64,000 bases of DNA from Pseudarthrobacter psychrotolerans (GCF_009911795.1 NZ_CP047898.1:1798001-1862000); one strand, 5' to 3'. Counted from the stretch's first letter, positions 42,751 through 51,625 are shown. The notes: generated by a model from the sequence alone, not told the origin. Numbers and translations are program-made.

Positions 42751-43137
42751 GTGAGCAAGTCACTGCCAGTTACGAATGTCGGCGGCTACGAGAAGCTCCT
42801 TGAGTTCTGCCAGGAAAAGGGCCTGGTCCTTCCCCGAAACCGGCAAGGACTCGCAGTAATCGACTCTCTGATTGAACAGGCAACAGACAGAACGTCCATG
42901 GCAACGCTCATCCGGCCGATAGGAATGTTCTACGGGGATGTTCTGACGCACACACTTCCGGGTGCTCACTGGAAAGTAATCAAGGAAGACTTACCCGAGG
43001 TCAGCATCCTGAAAAAGACCAGCGTCTCCGTAGTCCACGTTGCTCAAAGAATGCTAACCGTGGGAGTACCGACTTTGGTGATGAACTATGACCACGCCCT
43101 CGACCTAATCAACCGGGAGCCACTCCAAGACCGATAA
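42751..43137 (+). CDS. DUF6278-like hypothetical protein
   Basis: 128 residues from GTG 42751: YEKLLEFCQEKGLVLPRNRQGLAVIDSLIEQ, IGMFYGDVLTHTLPGAHWKV, VSVVHVAQRMLTVG. The order helix, G-x-Y-G-x-V-x-x-x-x-x-P-G-A-x-W resembles DUF6278-type proteins. An overlapping frame (42661-42803; MSEQDESGEFLQQLPPPMARR) could be its true N-terminus joined by a frameshift. Codon use is less GC-biased than the neighbours, suggesting foreign origin. Confidence 0.6.
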   Translation: MSKSLPVTNVGGYEKLLEFCQEKGLVLPRNRQGLAVIDSLIEQATDRTSMATLIRPIGMFYGDVLTHTLPGAHWKVIKEDLPEVSILKKTSVSVVHVAQRMLTVGVPTLVMNYDHALDLINREPLQDR

Positions 43138-43204
43138 CACCGGGTCACCACGGCTTGGCTAATCCACCGAACCAGCGCCGCCAAGGGCCCGACGTCCAAG
43201 ACAC

Positions 43205-43411
43205 TCAAAGTCCCAGCTCCATCCCCCTTAGTCCGGATAAGAACACCCGGACCGCCCGGCGCATCGCTTCCGGGTCACCCAGTGCCTGGAAGTGGCTTTC
43301 CAGATCCGCGGCCGTGGGCAGCGTGAACTCCTCGCGGATGCTGTCCCAGATGCGCTCCGGAACAGCCGGCCAGTAGTGGGGTTCAGCCAACACACTCAAC
43401 GCAGTAGGCAT
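43205..43411 (-). CDS. hypothetical 68-residue protein
   Basis: From ATG 43411: MPTALSVLAEPHYWPAVPER, then FTLPTAADLESHFQALGDPEAMRRAVRVFLSGL, a plausible small helical protein. It overlaps the DUF4193 gene end by 29 bases and follows it on the same strand. No family recognised. Confidence 0.5.
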   Translation of the reverse strand: MPTALSVLAEPHYWPAVPERIWDSIREEFTLPTAADLESHFQALGDPEAMRRAVRVFLSGLRGMELGL

Positions 43412-43682
43412 GGCCGTCCTTCTCGCGCGCCTTCTGCGAATGGTGGCGGACCAGGAAGCAGGAATAACAGGTGAACTCATCGTCCGCCTGCGGGATGACC
43501 TGGACGATGAGCTCTTCGGCAATGAACTCGCCACCAGGGGTCAGCCCGTCAGAGGTGTCGGCCTCGTCGAGCTCCTGAACCACGGACTTTGCATCCGGTG
43601 CTTTGGCGGACTTCAGGGCCTCCAGTGAGTTTTCCTGGGATTCTTTGACGTCGGTGCGCAGTTCGTCGTAATCAGTGGCCAC
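43383..43682 (-). CDS. DUF4193 zinc-ribbon protein
   Basis: 99 residues from GTG 43682 (GAGAAGAG ten bases upstream); the longer open frame to 43817 is not native. ATDYDELRTDVKESQENSLE, VVQELDEAD, GGEFIAEELIVQVIPQADDEFTC and two Cys pairs (CYSC, CVEC). This is the standard actinobacterial DUF4193 layout, related to RNA polymerase-associated small proteins. Function unproven. Confidence 0.92.
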   Translation of the reverse strand: MATDYDELRTDVKESQENSLEALKSAKAPDAKSVVQELDEADTSDGLTPGGEFIAEELIVQVIPQADDEFTCYSCFLVRHHSQKAREKDGHAYCVECVG

Positions 43683-43874
43683 GAAGGTGCATCTCTTCTC
43701 TGTTGCGGGTTTGTCGGCGACTGCAACGTACCGGACACGGGATGAATTCCCTAAATTTCGGTCATCCCAGCAGAGCGGCCCCGTACCCTTCGAATCCGAA
43801 CCACTCCCCTTTGCCACATCAGAAGCTCTTCTGTGCCTGACTAAGCGGAACGAAGACCGCCGAAGTGGCCTCCG

Positions 43875-44645
43875 CTATCCGCTGATCCAACGGAATCCGC
43901 AGCCCTCGACTGTGAATCCTGCGGCGCTGGCGGGGATCACGATGGTGAACTGTGGGGCCACATTGATGAAGTTGTTGGCGAGGATGTTGCCCTGGGCGTC
44001 TGAGATTTCCCAGTAGCAGTTCTCCACCTTGTCGCCCTGGGACTGCCAGGTGCCAGGCACGACGTCTTTGCCGACGAGGTATTTGCCCGTGTAGACAAGC
44101 TTGCCGTTGGCGCGGTCCGCGTCCAGGGCACCGCCGGCACCAGCGCTTGCCTCCAGAACAGCTCGCTTCGGGTGATCCGGGCAGAGGGTCAGTGCTGCCG
44201 CAATTTCTTTGGCTTGTGCCGGGCTGACTCCGCCCTCGAAGTAGTGCCCAGCGGTGGTGGCGCACAGTGCGTAAAGGTACTTGGCCGAGTCCGGCGACGT
44301 TCCCCCGGAGGCGGCGCCGGCGGCCTTCTCTGCTGCACCCTGGGCGCCGGATGCGGCGCCGACTGTGCACAGGTCGTACGGAGTCGCCCAGGCTGCCCTG
44401 TAGTCGGTGATCGTGGTCCGGGAGCCGAGGTTCACAGTGCAGGAGAGCGAATACTTCAGACCTACGGGTGACGGCGTGGGAGTAGGCGTAGGAGTGGGAG
44501 TGGGGATAAGTGTCCGGCTCGGAGTTGGTGACGCATTCGCCGGAGAACTCGATGAGCTGGGCGCGGCGGACGGCGCCCCGCCACATCCGCTCAACAGGAG
44601 TGCGGCAAGAAGCGCAGGCAAGACTGCGGTCAGGATGCGTTTCAA
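43875..44645 (-). CDS. secreted lipoprotein
   Basis: 256 residues. Signal peptide with lipobox LLLSGCGG (Cys21), then a Ser/Pro/Thr linker with five PT repeats (encoded by the gtgggagtaggcgta-type repeat near 44475-44510). The C-terminal ~70 residues (KLVYTGKYLVGKDVVPGTWQ, NCYWEISDAQGNILANNFINVAPQFTIVIP, GFTVEGCGFRWI) form the beta domain seen repeatedly in actinobacterial lipoproteins. Anchored outside the membrane; ligand unknown. Confidence 0.85.
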   Translation of the reverse strand: MKRILTAVLPALLAALLLSGCGGAPSAAPSSSSSPANASPTPSRTLIPTPTPTPTPTPSPVGLKYSLSCTVNLGSRTTITDYRAAWATPYDLCTVGAASGAQGAAEKAAGAASGGTSPDSAKYLYALCATTAGHYFEGGVSPAQAKEIAAALTLCPDHPKRAVLEASAGAGGALDADRANGKLVYTGKYLVGKDVVPGTWQSQGDKVENCYWEISDAQGNILANNFINVAPQFTIVIPASAAGFTVEGCGFRWISG

Positions 44646-44800
44646 GGGTCCCCCAAAGAAGTGTTGGTGCAGATGACAGGCTATATGGTCAACTGCCGAC
44701 TTCCCGGAAGCCCGAATCCGGCGATCGAGGCGGGCGGGGCGCCTGCACCAGCATATGATTCACGATGCATCATTCACTTTTTCCTATGGGGGAAATATTC

Positions 44801-45250
44801 ATGAAAAAATCCATCGCATCCATTGCTCTCGCTGCCGTCCTTGTTTTGACGGGGTGCGGCGGAGCAGGCACGACCACTACGGGTGCCGCCGATTCCAAAG
44901 CCGCCGAGGAGGCGCCCAAGATTCCTGACCTGACCGGTGGATGGAAGCAAAGCAACCCCAACAGTGAGAAGTCGTACCAGCAGGCCACCATCGCCGCCGA
45001 CAAAATGACAATCGAGTGGGTTGCCGATGGTGGTAATACGACCTCGATCTATTGGGTTGGAACGTTCGCAGCGCCGACCACCGCCAGCGAACCGTACACG
45101 TGGACCTCGCAGAAGGATGTTGAGGCGACCAAATCCGCGCTCCTGGCATCCGGTGATGCCACCAAGGAGTTCAAGTACGAAAATGGCACGATCAGCTACA
45201 AGGCCAGCGCGCTTGGAACCACAACAACGGTAAACCTCAAGAAGAACTGA
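44801..45250 (+). CDS. small lipoprotein
   Basis: 149 residues from ATG 44801 with GGGGGAAA nine bases upstream. Signal peptide and lipobox VLVLTGCGG. The mature domain is beta-rich: IPDLTGGWKQSNPNSEKSYQ, ATIAADKMTIEWVADGGNTTSIYWVGTF, FKYENGTISYKASALGTTTTVNL. This resembles lipocalin-like small lipoproteins of actinobacteria and phages. A strong terminator follows. Confidence 0.8.
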   Translation: MKKSIASIALAAVLVLTGCGGAGTTTTGAADSKAAEEAPKIPDLTGGWKQSNPNSEKSYQQATIAADKMTIEWVADGGNTTSIYWVGTFAAPTTASEPYTWTSQKDVEATKSALLASGDATKEFKYENGTISYKASALGTTTTVNLKKN

Positions 45251-45266
45251 CACCCGCACGAGAGAA

Positions 45267-45296
45267 CGCCCCGACGAGCATTCGCTCGTCGGGGCG
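45267..45296 (+). terminator. perfect 13-bp hairpin after the small lipoprotein
   Basis: Arms CGCCCCGACGAGC (45267-45279) and complement (45284-45296), loop ATTC. It lies 16 bases after the stop. No T run, as often in actinobacteria. Confidence 0.8.
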
Positions 45297-45410
45297 CACC
45301 GCGTTCGCCATCCCTAAGGTCAAGGGCGAGGTCCGAAAAACACCAGCGCCCGTCGATTCATGAAAACCAGCAGGCCAACTCCTCCCCAAGCCCCGCGAGA
45401 AGAGTGGAAT

Positions 45411-45524
45411 TTACGCCAGCGCTCGTGCCACGTCGTAGCCGGCGGATTTAAGCAGGTTGTTCCGGGCTCTGTCGTATCGCCTGGTCGTCCGCAAATCAGG
45501 GTGGCCCATGCTGTCCTGCAAAGC
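45411..45524 (-). pseudogene. tyrosine recombinase C-terminal remnant
   Basis: Reads LQDSMGHPDLRTTRRYDRARNNL then LKSAGYDVARALA and a stop. MGHPDLRTTRRYDRAR contains the C-terminal His and the catalytic Tyr of phage-type integrases. The frame is cut exactly at the left end of the ISL3 element. The rest of the gene is not found right of the element. Confidence 0.8.
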
Positions 45525-45596
45525 GGCTCTTCAAGGTTCCCGGGGAAATAGGTTCGTGTTGTAGCTAGCAGAGGACTCGTGGTCCTGCTGGGATGA

Positions 45597-46137
45597 GTGT
45601 TACTACGCATTCAACCTGAACAGGAACCACGAGCCTTGTTAGAGCCTACTGTGGCGGCCGAAGATGCTGCCAGCCTGATCTTCAACCTGCCCGATTACCG
45701 TGTCACCGCCACCGTCCTGCTCCCGGACGGGGCACGCCATGTCACGGTGGAGTCCACGTTCCCGCCGGGGTGCCCGAGCTGCGGGGTGATCGCTTCGCGG
45801 GTGAAGGAACGCCGGTGCCAGCGGCTGCGGGATATCCCGGTTGCCGGCGCGGTGGTGCTCCTGTGGGACAAGCGGCGCTGGTTCTGTGACGAGTATCTTT
45901 GCGAGCGGAAATCGTTCTGCGAGGCGACGCCGCAGGTCCCGCGCCGGGCACGGTCGACACGGCGGCTACGGGAGACGGTACTGGACGCGGTCATCACCTC
46001 GGGCCGGGCCGTGTCCGAGACCGCCGTGGCATTCGGGATCTCGTGGTGGTTGGTCCAGCAGGTCATCGGCGACGCCGCTCTCCGCCTGCCTGATGTGGAC
46101 TTCCTCGCACCCAGGATGCTGGGCATCGATGTGCGCC
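45597..46137 (+). pseudogene. ISL3-family transposase, N-terminal part
   Basis: Zinc-finger region CPSCG...C-Q-R-L-R-D-I-P (PPGCPSCGVIASRVKERRCQRLRDIPVAG) with RRWFCDEYLCERKSF, then a HTH (TSGRAVSETAVAFGISWWLVQQVI) and the first catalytic strand FLAPRMLGIDVRP. The frame is broken by the IS3-family insertion; the remainder is at 47413-48218. Confidence 0.88.
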
Positions 46138-46173
46138 CGTCAAGTTTTTGAGACAGTTTGATTGATTTTCTTC

Positions 46174-47187
46174 TTACGCTGCTATCTGGTGGATCTTGTT
46201 TTGGTATTCGGCCAGGGCGCGTGCCGGGGGCAGGCCCAGGTTGTTTGCATGGGGCCGGCGCCGGTTGTACCAGGATTCGATGTATTCCATCACAGCGGTC
46301 CTGGCTGCCATGTGATTGGGGAAATCGTGGTGGTGGTACATCTCGGTCTTCAGGTGCGAGAAGAACGACTCGGCCACCGCGTTGTCCCAGCACACACCGA
46401 CCACGCCCATGGACTGGGTAACGCTGTTCGCCGCGCACCAGCCCTGGAACCCGGCAGAGGTGTACTGCGAGCCACGGTCGCTGTGAAAGACCGCCCCGCC
46501 GGAGTGAAGCCGGCCATGGTCACGTGCCATGGTCAGCGCGTCAATGATCAACGACGTACGCATATGGGAGGCCATCGACCAGCCCACAACCATCCGGGTC
46601 GCCAGATCGATCACGGTGGCCAGGTACAGCCATCCGGAACCCGTTTGCAGGTAGGTAATGTCCCCGACCATCCGGGTTCCCGGCACGGTGGCGGTGAAAT
46701 CACGGTTGCCCTCACCGTCCTGCATATGGTTGCGGATATGCCCGGTCCTGGCCGCCGGGTCAACGACCGTGGTCTTCTTCCACGCACGCATCCGCACCGC
46801 CCGCAGCCCCTGCTTCTTCATGATGGAACCCACCGTGCCCGGCGCCACCGCGACGCCCTCATGGCCCAGGATCGTGGTGATCTGGTCCCGCCCGGCCATG
46901 CCCTTCTCGCGCCCAAACACGCGCTCCACCTCCACGGTCAGCTTGTTGTGGCGGACCTGTGTCGGGGTCGGGCCCTTCGGCAACGTCCATCGGTAATACG
47001 AGGACCTGGGGACCTTCAACTGCTGGCACATCCAGTCGATCTTGTAGTAGGCCTTCTCCTGCCAGATAAACGCGTAGTAGTCGTCTATCGTTGCTTCGCG
47101 GCGAAGAAGGCGCTGACTTTTCCCAGGAACTCGATTTCCCGTTTCAGCTCGGCGTTCTCGGCCTGCAGCGCCTTGTACTTCGCCCAC
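46174..47187 (-). CDS. IS3-family transposase OrfB
   Basis: 337 residues. HTH_21 region (GREKGMAGRDQITTILGHEGVAVAPGTVGSIMKKQGL) and rve core with DDE: MVGDITYLQTGSG, FHSDRGSQYTS, NAVAESFFSHLKTEM. It lies in the -1 frame relative to OrfA; TIDDYYAF follows directly after the OrfA stop region, so a programmed -1 shift (for example at GGGAAAAG) should give the OrfAB fusion. Complete. Confidence 0.93.
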   Translation of the reverse strand: MGEVQGAAGRERRAETGNRVPGKSQRLLRREATIDDYYAFIWQEKAYYKIDWMCQQLKVPRSSYYRWTLPKGPTPTQVRHNKLTVEVERVFGREKGMAGRDQITTILGHEGVAVAPGTVGSIMKKQGLRAVRMRAWKKTTVVDPAARTGHIRNHMQDGEGNRDFTATVPGTRMVGDITYLQTGSGWLYLATVIDLATRMVVGWSMASHMRTSLIIDALTMARDHGRLHSGGAVFHSDRGSQYTSAGFQGWCAANSVTQSMGVVGVCWDNAVAESFFSHLKTEMYHHHDFPNHMAARTAVMEYIESWYNRRRPHANNLGLPPARALAEYQNKIHQIAA

Positions 47188-47375
47188 TCCACAGGGCCCG
47201 GCTCATCGGCGCCCACGTCGGGATGCTCTTCCTTCCAGACCCGCACCCAATTCCCCAATGTCCCTTCATTGACCCCAATATCGGCCGCGACCTGAATAAC
47301 AGGACGACCCGAGGAAATCACCAACTCAATGGCCTCAGCCTTGAACTCCGAGCTGTATTTACGACGACTAGACAT
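47085..47375 (-). CDS. IS3-family OrfA (HTH protein)
   Basis: 96 residues: RKYSSEFKAEAIELVISSGRPVIQVAADIGVNEGTLGNWVRVWKEE (HTH) and a leucine-zipper-like helix (YKALQAENAELKREIEFLGKVSAFF). Overlaps OrfB by about 100 bases. Confidence 0.92.
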   Translation of the reverse strand: MSSRRKYSSEFKAEAIELVISSGRPVIQVAADIGVNEGTLGNWVRVWKEEHPDVGADEPGPVEWAKYKALQAENAELKREIEFLGKVSAFFAAKQR

Positions 47376-47412
47376 GAAACAGATTCTCCTAAACCCTGTC
47401 TCAAATCACCAT

Positions 47413-48218
47413 ACGGGCGCAATGAGCACCGCTACCGTTCTGTGCGGTTCTTCCAGGACCCCTGCACGAAGGCCTGGACCCGGTACGAGCCCTGGATGAC
47501 AACGATCGTGGACCTGGACACCGGCCAGGTCCTGGGCATCGTGGACGGACGCGACCACAAGGGCGTCGGAGACTGGCTCTTCGCCCGGCCGCTTCAGTGG
47601 CGGCTCGGGGTGCAGGTCGTCGCGATCGACCCGTCCGCGGCGTTCAGGAAGGCGTTGCGGATGTGGTTGCCGCGCACGGCAGTCTCGGTGGATCTCTTCC
47701 ACGTGACGATGCTCGCCAACGACATGCTGACCACGGTCCGTCAGGGCCTATCACAACAGGTTCGGGGCCGGCGGGGCAGGACCACGGACCCGGCCTGGGC
47801 GAACCGGATGCTGCTGCTGAAAGCCGATGAGAATCTCTCAGAACGTGCCCGGCATCGCCTTGCCGGCGTGTTCGCCGCTGACGATCCGACTGGCTGCCTT
47901 CAAGTCGCCTGGCAGGTCAAGGAACAACTCCGCACGCTGCTGAACACCGGCTCCCTCGAAGCCGCCGCCGCGGCGAAGATTGCCCTGGCTGACCTGGTCG
48001 AACGGGCGGCGATGCCGGAAACAAACAGGCTCTACAAGACCGTCTGCCGGTGGTGGGCCGAGATCGAAGTCCTCATCGTCACCGGTGCAACGACAGCCAA
48101 GGTCGAAGCCAATAACACCGCGATAAAACACATCAAACGAACGGCGCGGGGCTACCGCAACCCGGACAACTACAAATCCCGTATCCTCTTGAGAAGTGCA
48201 GCCCGGATGGCAGCATGA
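47413..48218 (+). pseudogene. ISL3-family transposase, C-terminal part
   Basis: Continues the gene at 45597 after the IS3 insertion: YGRNEHRYRSVRFF, WMTTIVDLDTGQVLGIVDGRD, VVAIDPSAAFRKAL, VSVDLFHVTMLAND, and at the end VEANNTAIKHIKRTARGYRNPDNYKSRILL. These are the DDE_Tnp_ISL3 motifs. Not translated as an intact transposase. Confidence 0.85.
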
Positions 48219-48252
48219 GCAATCATCTCAGCAGACCATTCCCCGGGAACCT

Positions 48253-48591
48253 TCAAGAGCCGATAAAGGTACTCCAAACGTCTGCCCTTAGGCGGCCCTG
48301 GTCTGCGCCACTTTGCGCTGCTACCGGGCTCTCGCTCGGGATCGTGATGCGAGGGTGTCCGTCGATAATCTCTAGCCGAAACCGTCCGGCATCGTTACCT
48401 GCGCGGAGCAATTCGATGAACTTTTTGAAGCCGAACAGCCGTTCCGTGAAATCCGGAAACTGGTGTGTGAGCTGTTTCTTCGCCTGGGCGCCGTAAAGCG
48501 TCCCACCATTTGCGGCGGCGGCCTCTGCAGCCTCTTGCAGTGCATCGAAGATATCGTCCAGTGTGGGCGTTGAAGTAGGGTCAGTCGTCAA
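48253..48591 (-). CDS. OST-HTH/LOTUS-like protein, C-terminus clipped by ISL3
   Basis: 112 residues. FDALQEAAEAAAANGGTLYGAQAKKQLTHQFPDFTERLFGFKKFIELLRAG with RFRLEIIDGHPRITIP has the LOTUS pattern (L-x-x-x-P-x-F-x-x-x-x-F-G-F-x-x-F-x-x-L), a winged helix that binds RNA in proteins often linked to NYN nucleases. The last nine bases belong to the ISL3 end, so the original protein was probably longer. ATG 48591. It lies downstream of the ABC-ATPase/nuclease genes. Confidence 0.65.
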   Translation of the reverse strand: MTTDPTSTPTLDDIFDALQEAAEAAAANGGTLYGAQAKKQLTHQFPDFTERLFGFKKFIELLRAGNDAGRFRLEIIDGHPRITIPSESPVAAQSGADQGRLRADVWSTFIGS

Positions 48592-48614
48592 AGGATCTCC
48601 ACGGATGAAATGGC

Positions 48615-48644
48615 AATAGCCTCCGCTTAAGCGCGGAGGCTATT
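48615..48644 (-). terminator. 12-bp hairpin upstream of the LOTUS-like gene
   Basis: AATAGCCTCCGC (48615-48626) and its complement (48633-48644) with a six-base loop; CCAAAATTT follows on the plus strand. Between the decayed gene and the LOTUS-like gene. Confidence 0.7.
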
Positions 48645-48832
48645 CCAAAATTTAGCGGGATCGTCTGCGAATAGCGTCATTGACCCCATCCTTCGTCGCA
48701 AGCTCCGAAAGATCCCCGTAGGTTTGCGGAAGTAGATTCACCTAGTACTTTGGGTTACATCCACTCCCGGCGAGAGGACACCGACTGGATTCGCTTCCAA
48801 TCAGGGCGACTCGCCTGAGGTGTATCAAGCCC

Positions 48833-49532
48833 TCACGGGCCGACGATCTGTATTTTGTTTTGGGCGAAGAACGCAATGTGTTCGCTTGCTAAGATCATAT
48901 TTACCTCTTGCATCTCAGTCAAGTTGCCGCGTTGAGTCAAACTAAGGCGATCAGCCTCGTCTTCCTCATCTTCAGCACCCGGAATGAAGCTCTTGACCAG
49001 CGACTCAAGATCTTCATATCGCAGCGCACGCAACGCCTGCCCGTTGCCAAGCGACCAAACAGAGTAGTCGTCTCGCCATCCGGGGTGCCGTCGGTCTTCC
49101 AGGTTCCCTCGGGGACGAACTTCACTGCAACTGTCGTGGGGACCAGCTTGACGCCGCCGATGAGTAGGTCGGATGCGGTGACGAAGGCGCCGTTGGGTCC
49201 GAGCAGCCAAGCTGCAATGTCTTCAATCTCGCTTGGGTTCCTATCCGACCCGCAGCGGACGCGATGATCATACCCCGGAAGGTCACCAGTGAGGCAGGCG
49301 ATCCAGTCTTGGGCGAGCGGAGCGGAGATGATGCCGGGGCCTAGGGATTTGATTCGTGCGCCGCGTTCGGCCAAGGCGAGTCGCCGCTTGCACCCGGAGA
49401 CCGTGCGCGCATTTGGCGAGCGCGTAGTCGGCGCCGGAGTGACCTAGCCGTGAACATTGAGTCTGTTGTCTGTGCCGGCAACCCAACTAGAAGAAATTGG
49501 AGAGCGTAGCGATGCTTCTTCGGATCGGACAA
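48833..49532 (-). pseudogene. decayed gene of unknown family in the defence region
   Basis: Protein blocks follow one another in different frames: KKHRYALQFLLVGLPAQTTD, then LGHSGADYALAKCA, then VSGCKRRLALAERGARIKSL with PGIISAPLAQDWIACLTGDLPG and FVTASDLLIGGVKLVPTTVAVKFV, then RDDYSVWSLGNGQALRALRY with LTQRGNLTEMQEVNMILASEHIAFF to the stop at 48833. At least two indels (about 49420-49470 and 49075). Read together they give a ~220-residue protein I do not recognise. It may once have been part of the neighbouring system. Confidence 0.5.
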
Positions 49533-49616
49533 TAGAGAAGCATCTTGGCCGAAGCGACAAGGCGGAGCACAGGAGCCATGGGACCGGTGGTTTCCCAGCT
49601 CCTCGGCTAAGCCACG

Positions 49617-50600
49617 TCAGACACGTTTAATGGGCTTGCTAACCCGCCCATACCCTGAACGGCGCGAGGACGCGGAGGGCGAGTCAACATGCGCCTGGAC
49701 TCTCAGCGCTGTGAGTGCATAGTTCCGCGACAGCGAGTCGAGCTGCAGCTGCCGGGTCCAGAAAACGGCGTCGATATCCAGGCGCTCCTGCCGTTCGAAG
49801 TAGTCGAGGACCGCCAGGAACACGGCCGTGACATCCGTGGCGGCGTACTGGACGGCCTGCGTGCCATATTTCGAAACAAGCTGATCATCGGTGTGGTGGG
49901 TAAGTTCACGTTTTACTTCAATGGCAAAGCGGCACCGTTGGAATTCGACGAGCACATCGACGCGGCCACCACCGACGTTGGCGATCTCGGCTTTGCTGTT
50001 CAGGCCGGCGAAGTAGAGGGCGTCGTCGAGGCTGTCGGCGAGAACGTCCTCGCCGGGGAGGTCAGTCTTTTCCGGGCGCAGCCACGGGACTTTGCGTTGG
50101 CCGGATTGCAGTTGATCGAGGTAGCGCGCCGTGAAGCGGATCAGGGCGCACACCAGGGCTCGCATTTGCCCGTCATAGGCGACCGAGTTGCCTTCCGCGT
50201 AGTCGTGGATGCCTTTGATGAGCCGTTCGAGCAGCTCTTCTTGGGCAAAGTTGAGCGGCGTGATGTGACGCTGCCACTCGTCGAGGAGCTTGGCCGCCTC
50301 GGGCGACTCTGCGGCGGCGGCTTTCATGGCGACGAGTTGTGGGGTTTCACCGAGGCGGGTCGACGTGTCGCCGGTATTCGATCCGCCGCCAGCTTTTTGG
50401 CTGTCTGGCCCCATCTCGACCAGTCGTTGGCGAAGCTCCGCGACGGTGTCGAACTGGGGTGATTCGCTCTCGGTAACGTGATGGCCCTTCTCCCTCGCAA
50501 GCCACCGGTCCAGGAAGGCGATCGGGGCGGACGCGGCGGCCAGACCGTTTTCTATCTGCGGCTGGAGGATGGTCGCGATCCCCGTTGTGCTAGCGGTGCG
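49617..50600 (-). pseudogene. nuclease half of a large effector: PD-(D/E)xK domain
   Basis: ATG at 50414 gives 265 residues, but coding continues in frame upstream to about 50600 (IATILQPQIENGLAAASAPI, AFLDRWLAREKG) with no start codon, meeting the end of the 51625 gene in another frame. So this is probably the C-terminal half of that protein. Nuclease core: GGGRVDVLVEFQRCRFAIEVKRE with Asp153, Glu166 and Lys168 (numbered from ATG 50414), the signature of restriction-type endonucleases; helices precede it. Expected target: DNA of invading phage. Confidence 0.65.
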
Positions 50601-51625
50601 CCGAGCGTGCGTTCGTTGACTTGTGAGGGGTCAATGACTAGCGTCAGGCTGCGGTGGGCGACGTACACGTCGGCGGCCGCGGCGATGAGATTGGCAGCAT
50701 CCATCCACTCCTGCTGATGCAAGTCGGCAACGCCCGCTAGGGACGAGATCAAGCGGGCCCAGGACGCGCTGGTGTCAGCGCGCGGTTGCCTCCAATGAGG
50801 TTCTTCGCCGACGAATCCGCTTAGGTACGTGTATACGGAGTCTTCGACCTCAGTGACATCTTCTGGCGTGATGGGGTTACCGGACCCGAAGTGGTGGATC
50901 CGGCCGGTGATTAGGGCGAACGTGTGCGCGTCACTGCGGTCGTCATCTTGCTCCGCTCGGGTGAACCAAACTGTCGCCATATGCATCTCGTCGAGGGCGG
51001 CAGTGAGGGTTCCGGCCGCCGCGGCACGCCCGATCGAGTGGAAGCCGAGTTCCATCAAGGAGTCCGAGTTACTGTCCTCAGCGTCGGCGAAAAGGCGAAG
51101 TCCTTCCTCGAGCTCGTTATCGTTCCACCGGTCGAAAGCGGCGCCAAGGGAGCGGACGAGGTAGGGCGATGCGTCTTCGCCGGCGGAGGCGGCGTGCCTT
51201 GCGCGAGTGGCCAGCGCGGCACGGACTTCGAGGGCGCTGCACCAGCCGCCGATCGCGAGTCGGGTCCATAGTTCGAGCGCCATGTCCTGGCGAAGATCCG
51301 CGGACTGGTTGAAAGCCCGCAGCAGTTCGACGACGTGGGTCGCGGCCTCGCGTAACGCGGCCGGAGACAGAGAGATCACGTCTGCGAGCCCGTCGAATGT
51401 GAACAGGTCCGCTTCCTGCAGCGCCTCGACCAGGAAGTCACGCGCGTTTTCGTGATTGATCAGGGTGGGCCACTCGCGACACAAAGCGTCGACGGCCGGA
51501 ATCAACCATCCCTGTCCGGCCAGCAGCTGACCCTGTTGGTAGATGGCTTCTTCGCCCCCGAGCTCCGCGACGCTTACGGCGTAACGAAGATCGAGACCGT
51601 TCAGGAGGGTGGTCATGTCGTCCAT
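50552..51625 (-). pseudogene. N-terminal helical half of the large effector
   Basis: About 357 residues from ATG 51625 (open to 51745). All-helical, repeat-like: AIYQQGQLLAGQGWLIPAVDALCREWP, LVEALQEADLFTFDGLADVIS, RQDMALELWTRLAIGGWCSALEV, FHSIGRAAAAGTLTAALDEMHMATVWFTRAEQ. No named domain, possibly TPR/HEAT-like. At 50590 (VNERTLGAPLA) the frame breaks; the other frame leads into the PD-(D/E)xK part. The ATPase gene ends 92 bases upstream of this start. Confidence 0.6.

Larger units (their letters stand above)
46138..47411 (-). mobile_element. IS3-family insertion sequence
   Basis: About 1.27 kb with related ends TTTGAGACAG (46146-46155 region and complement near 47394-47404) and two overlapping ORFs on the minus strand. 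Inserted in the ISL3 transposase; joining the host sequence across it restores RPYGRNEHRYRS. Exact ends and target duplication could not be fixed. Confidence 0.85.
45525..48261 (+). mobile_element. ISL3-family insertion sequence, split by an IS3-family element
   Basis: Ends are near-perfect 24-bp inverted repeats: GGCTCTTCAAGGTTCCCGGG at 45525 and the complement of GGCTCTTGAAGGTTCCCGGG ending at 48261 (one mismatch). The 8-bp flanks do not match, so the element has no detectable target duplication. Its transposase is interrupted at about 46137. Confidence 0.88.

Noticed and set aside
44470..44512. gtgggagtaggcgtagga repeat considered as a mobile or regulatory repeat
   Set aside because: It encodes the PTPTP linker of the lipoprotein at 43875-44645.
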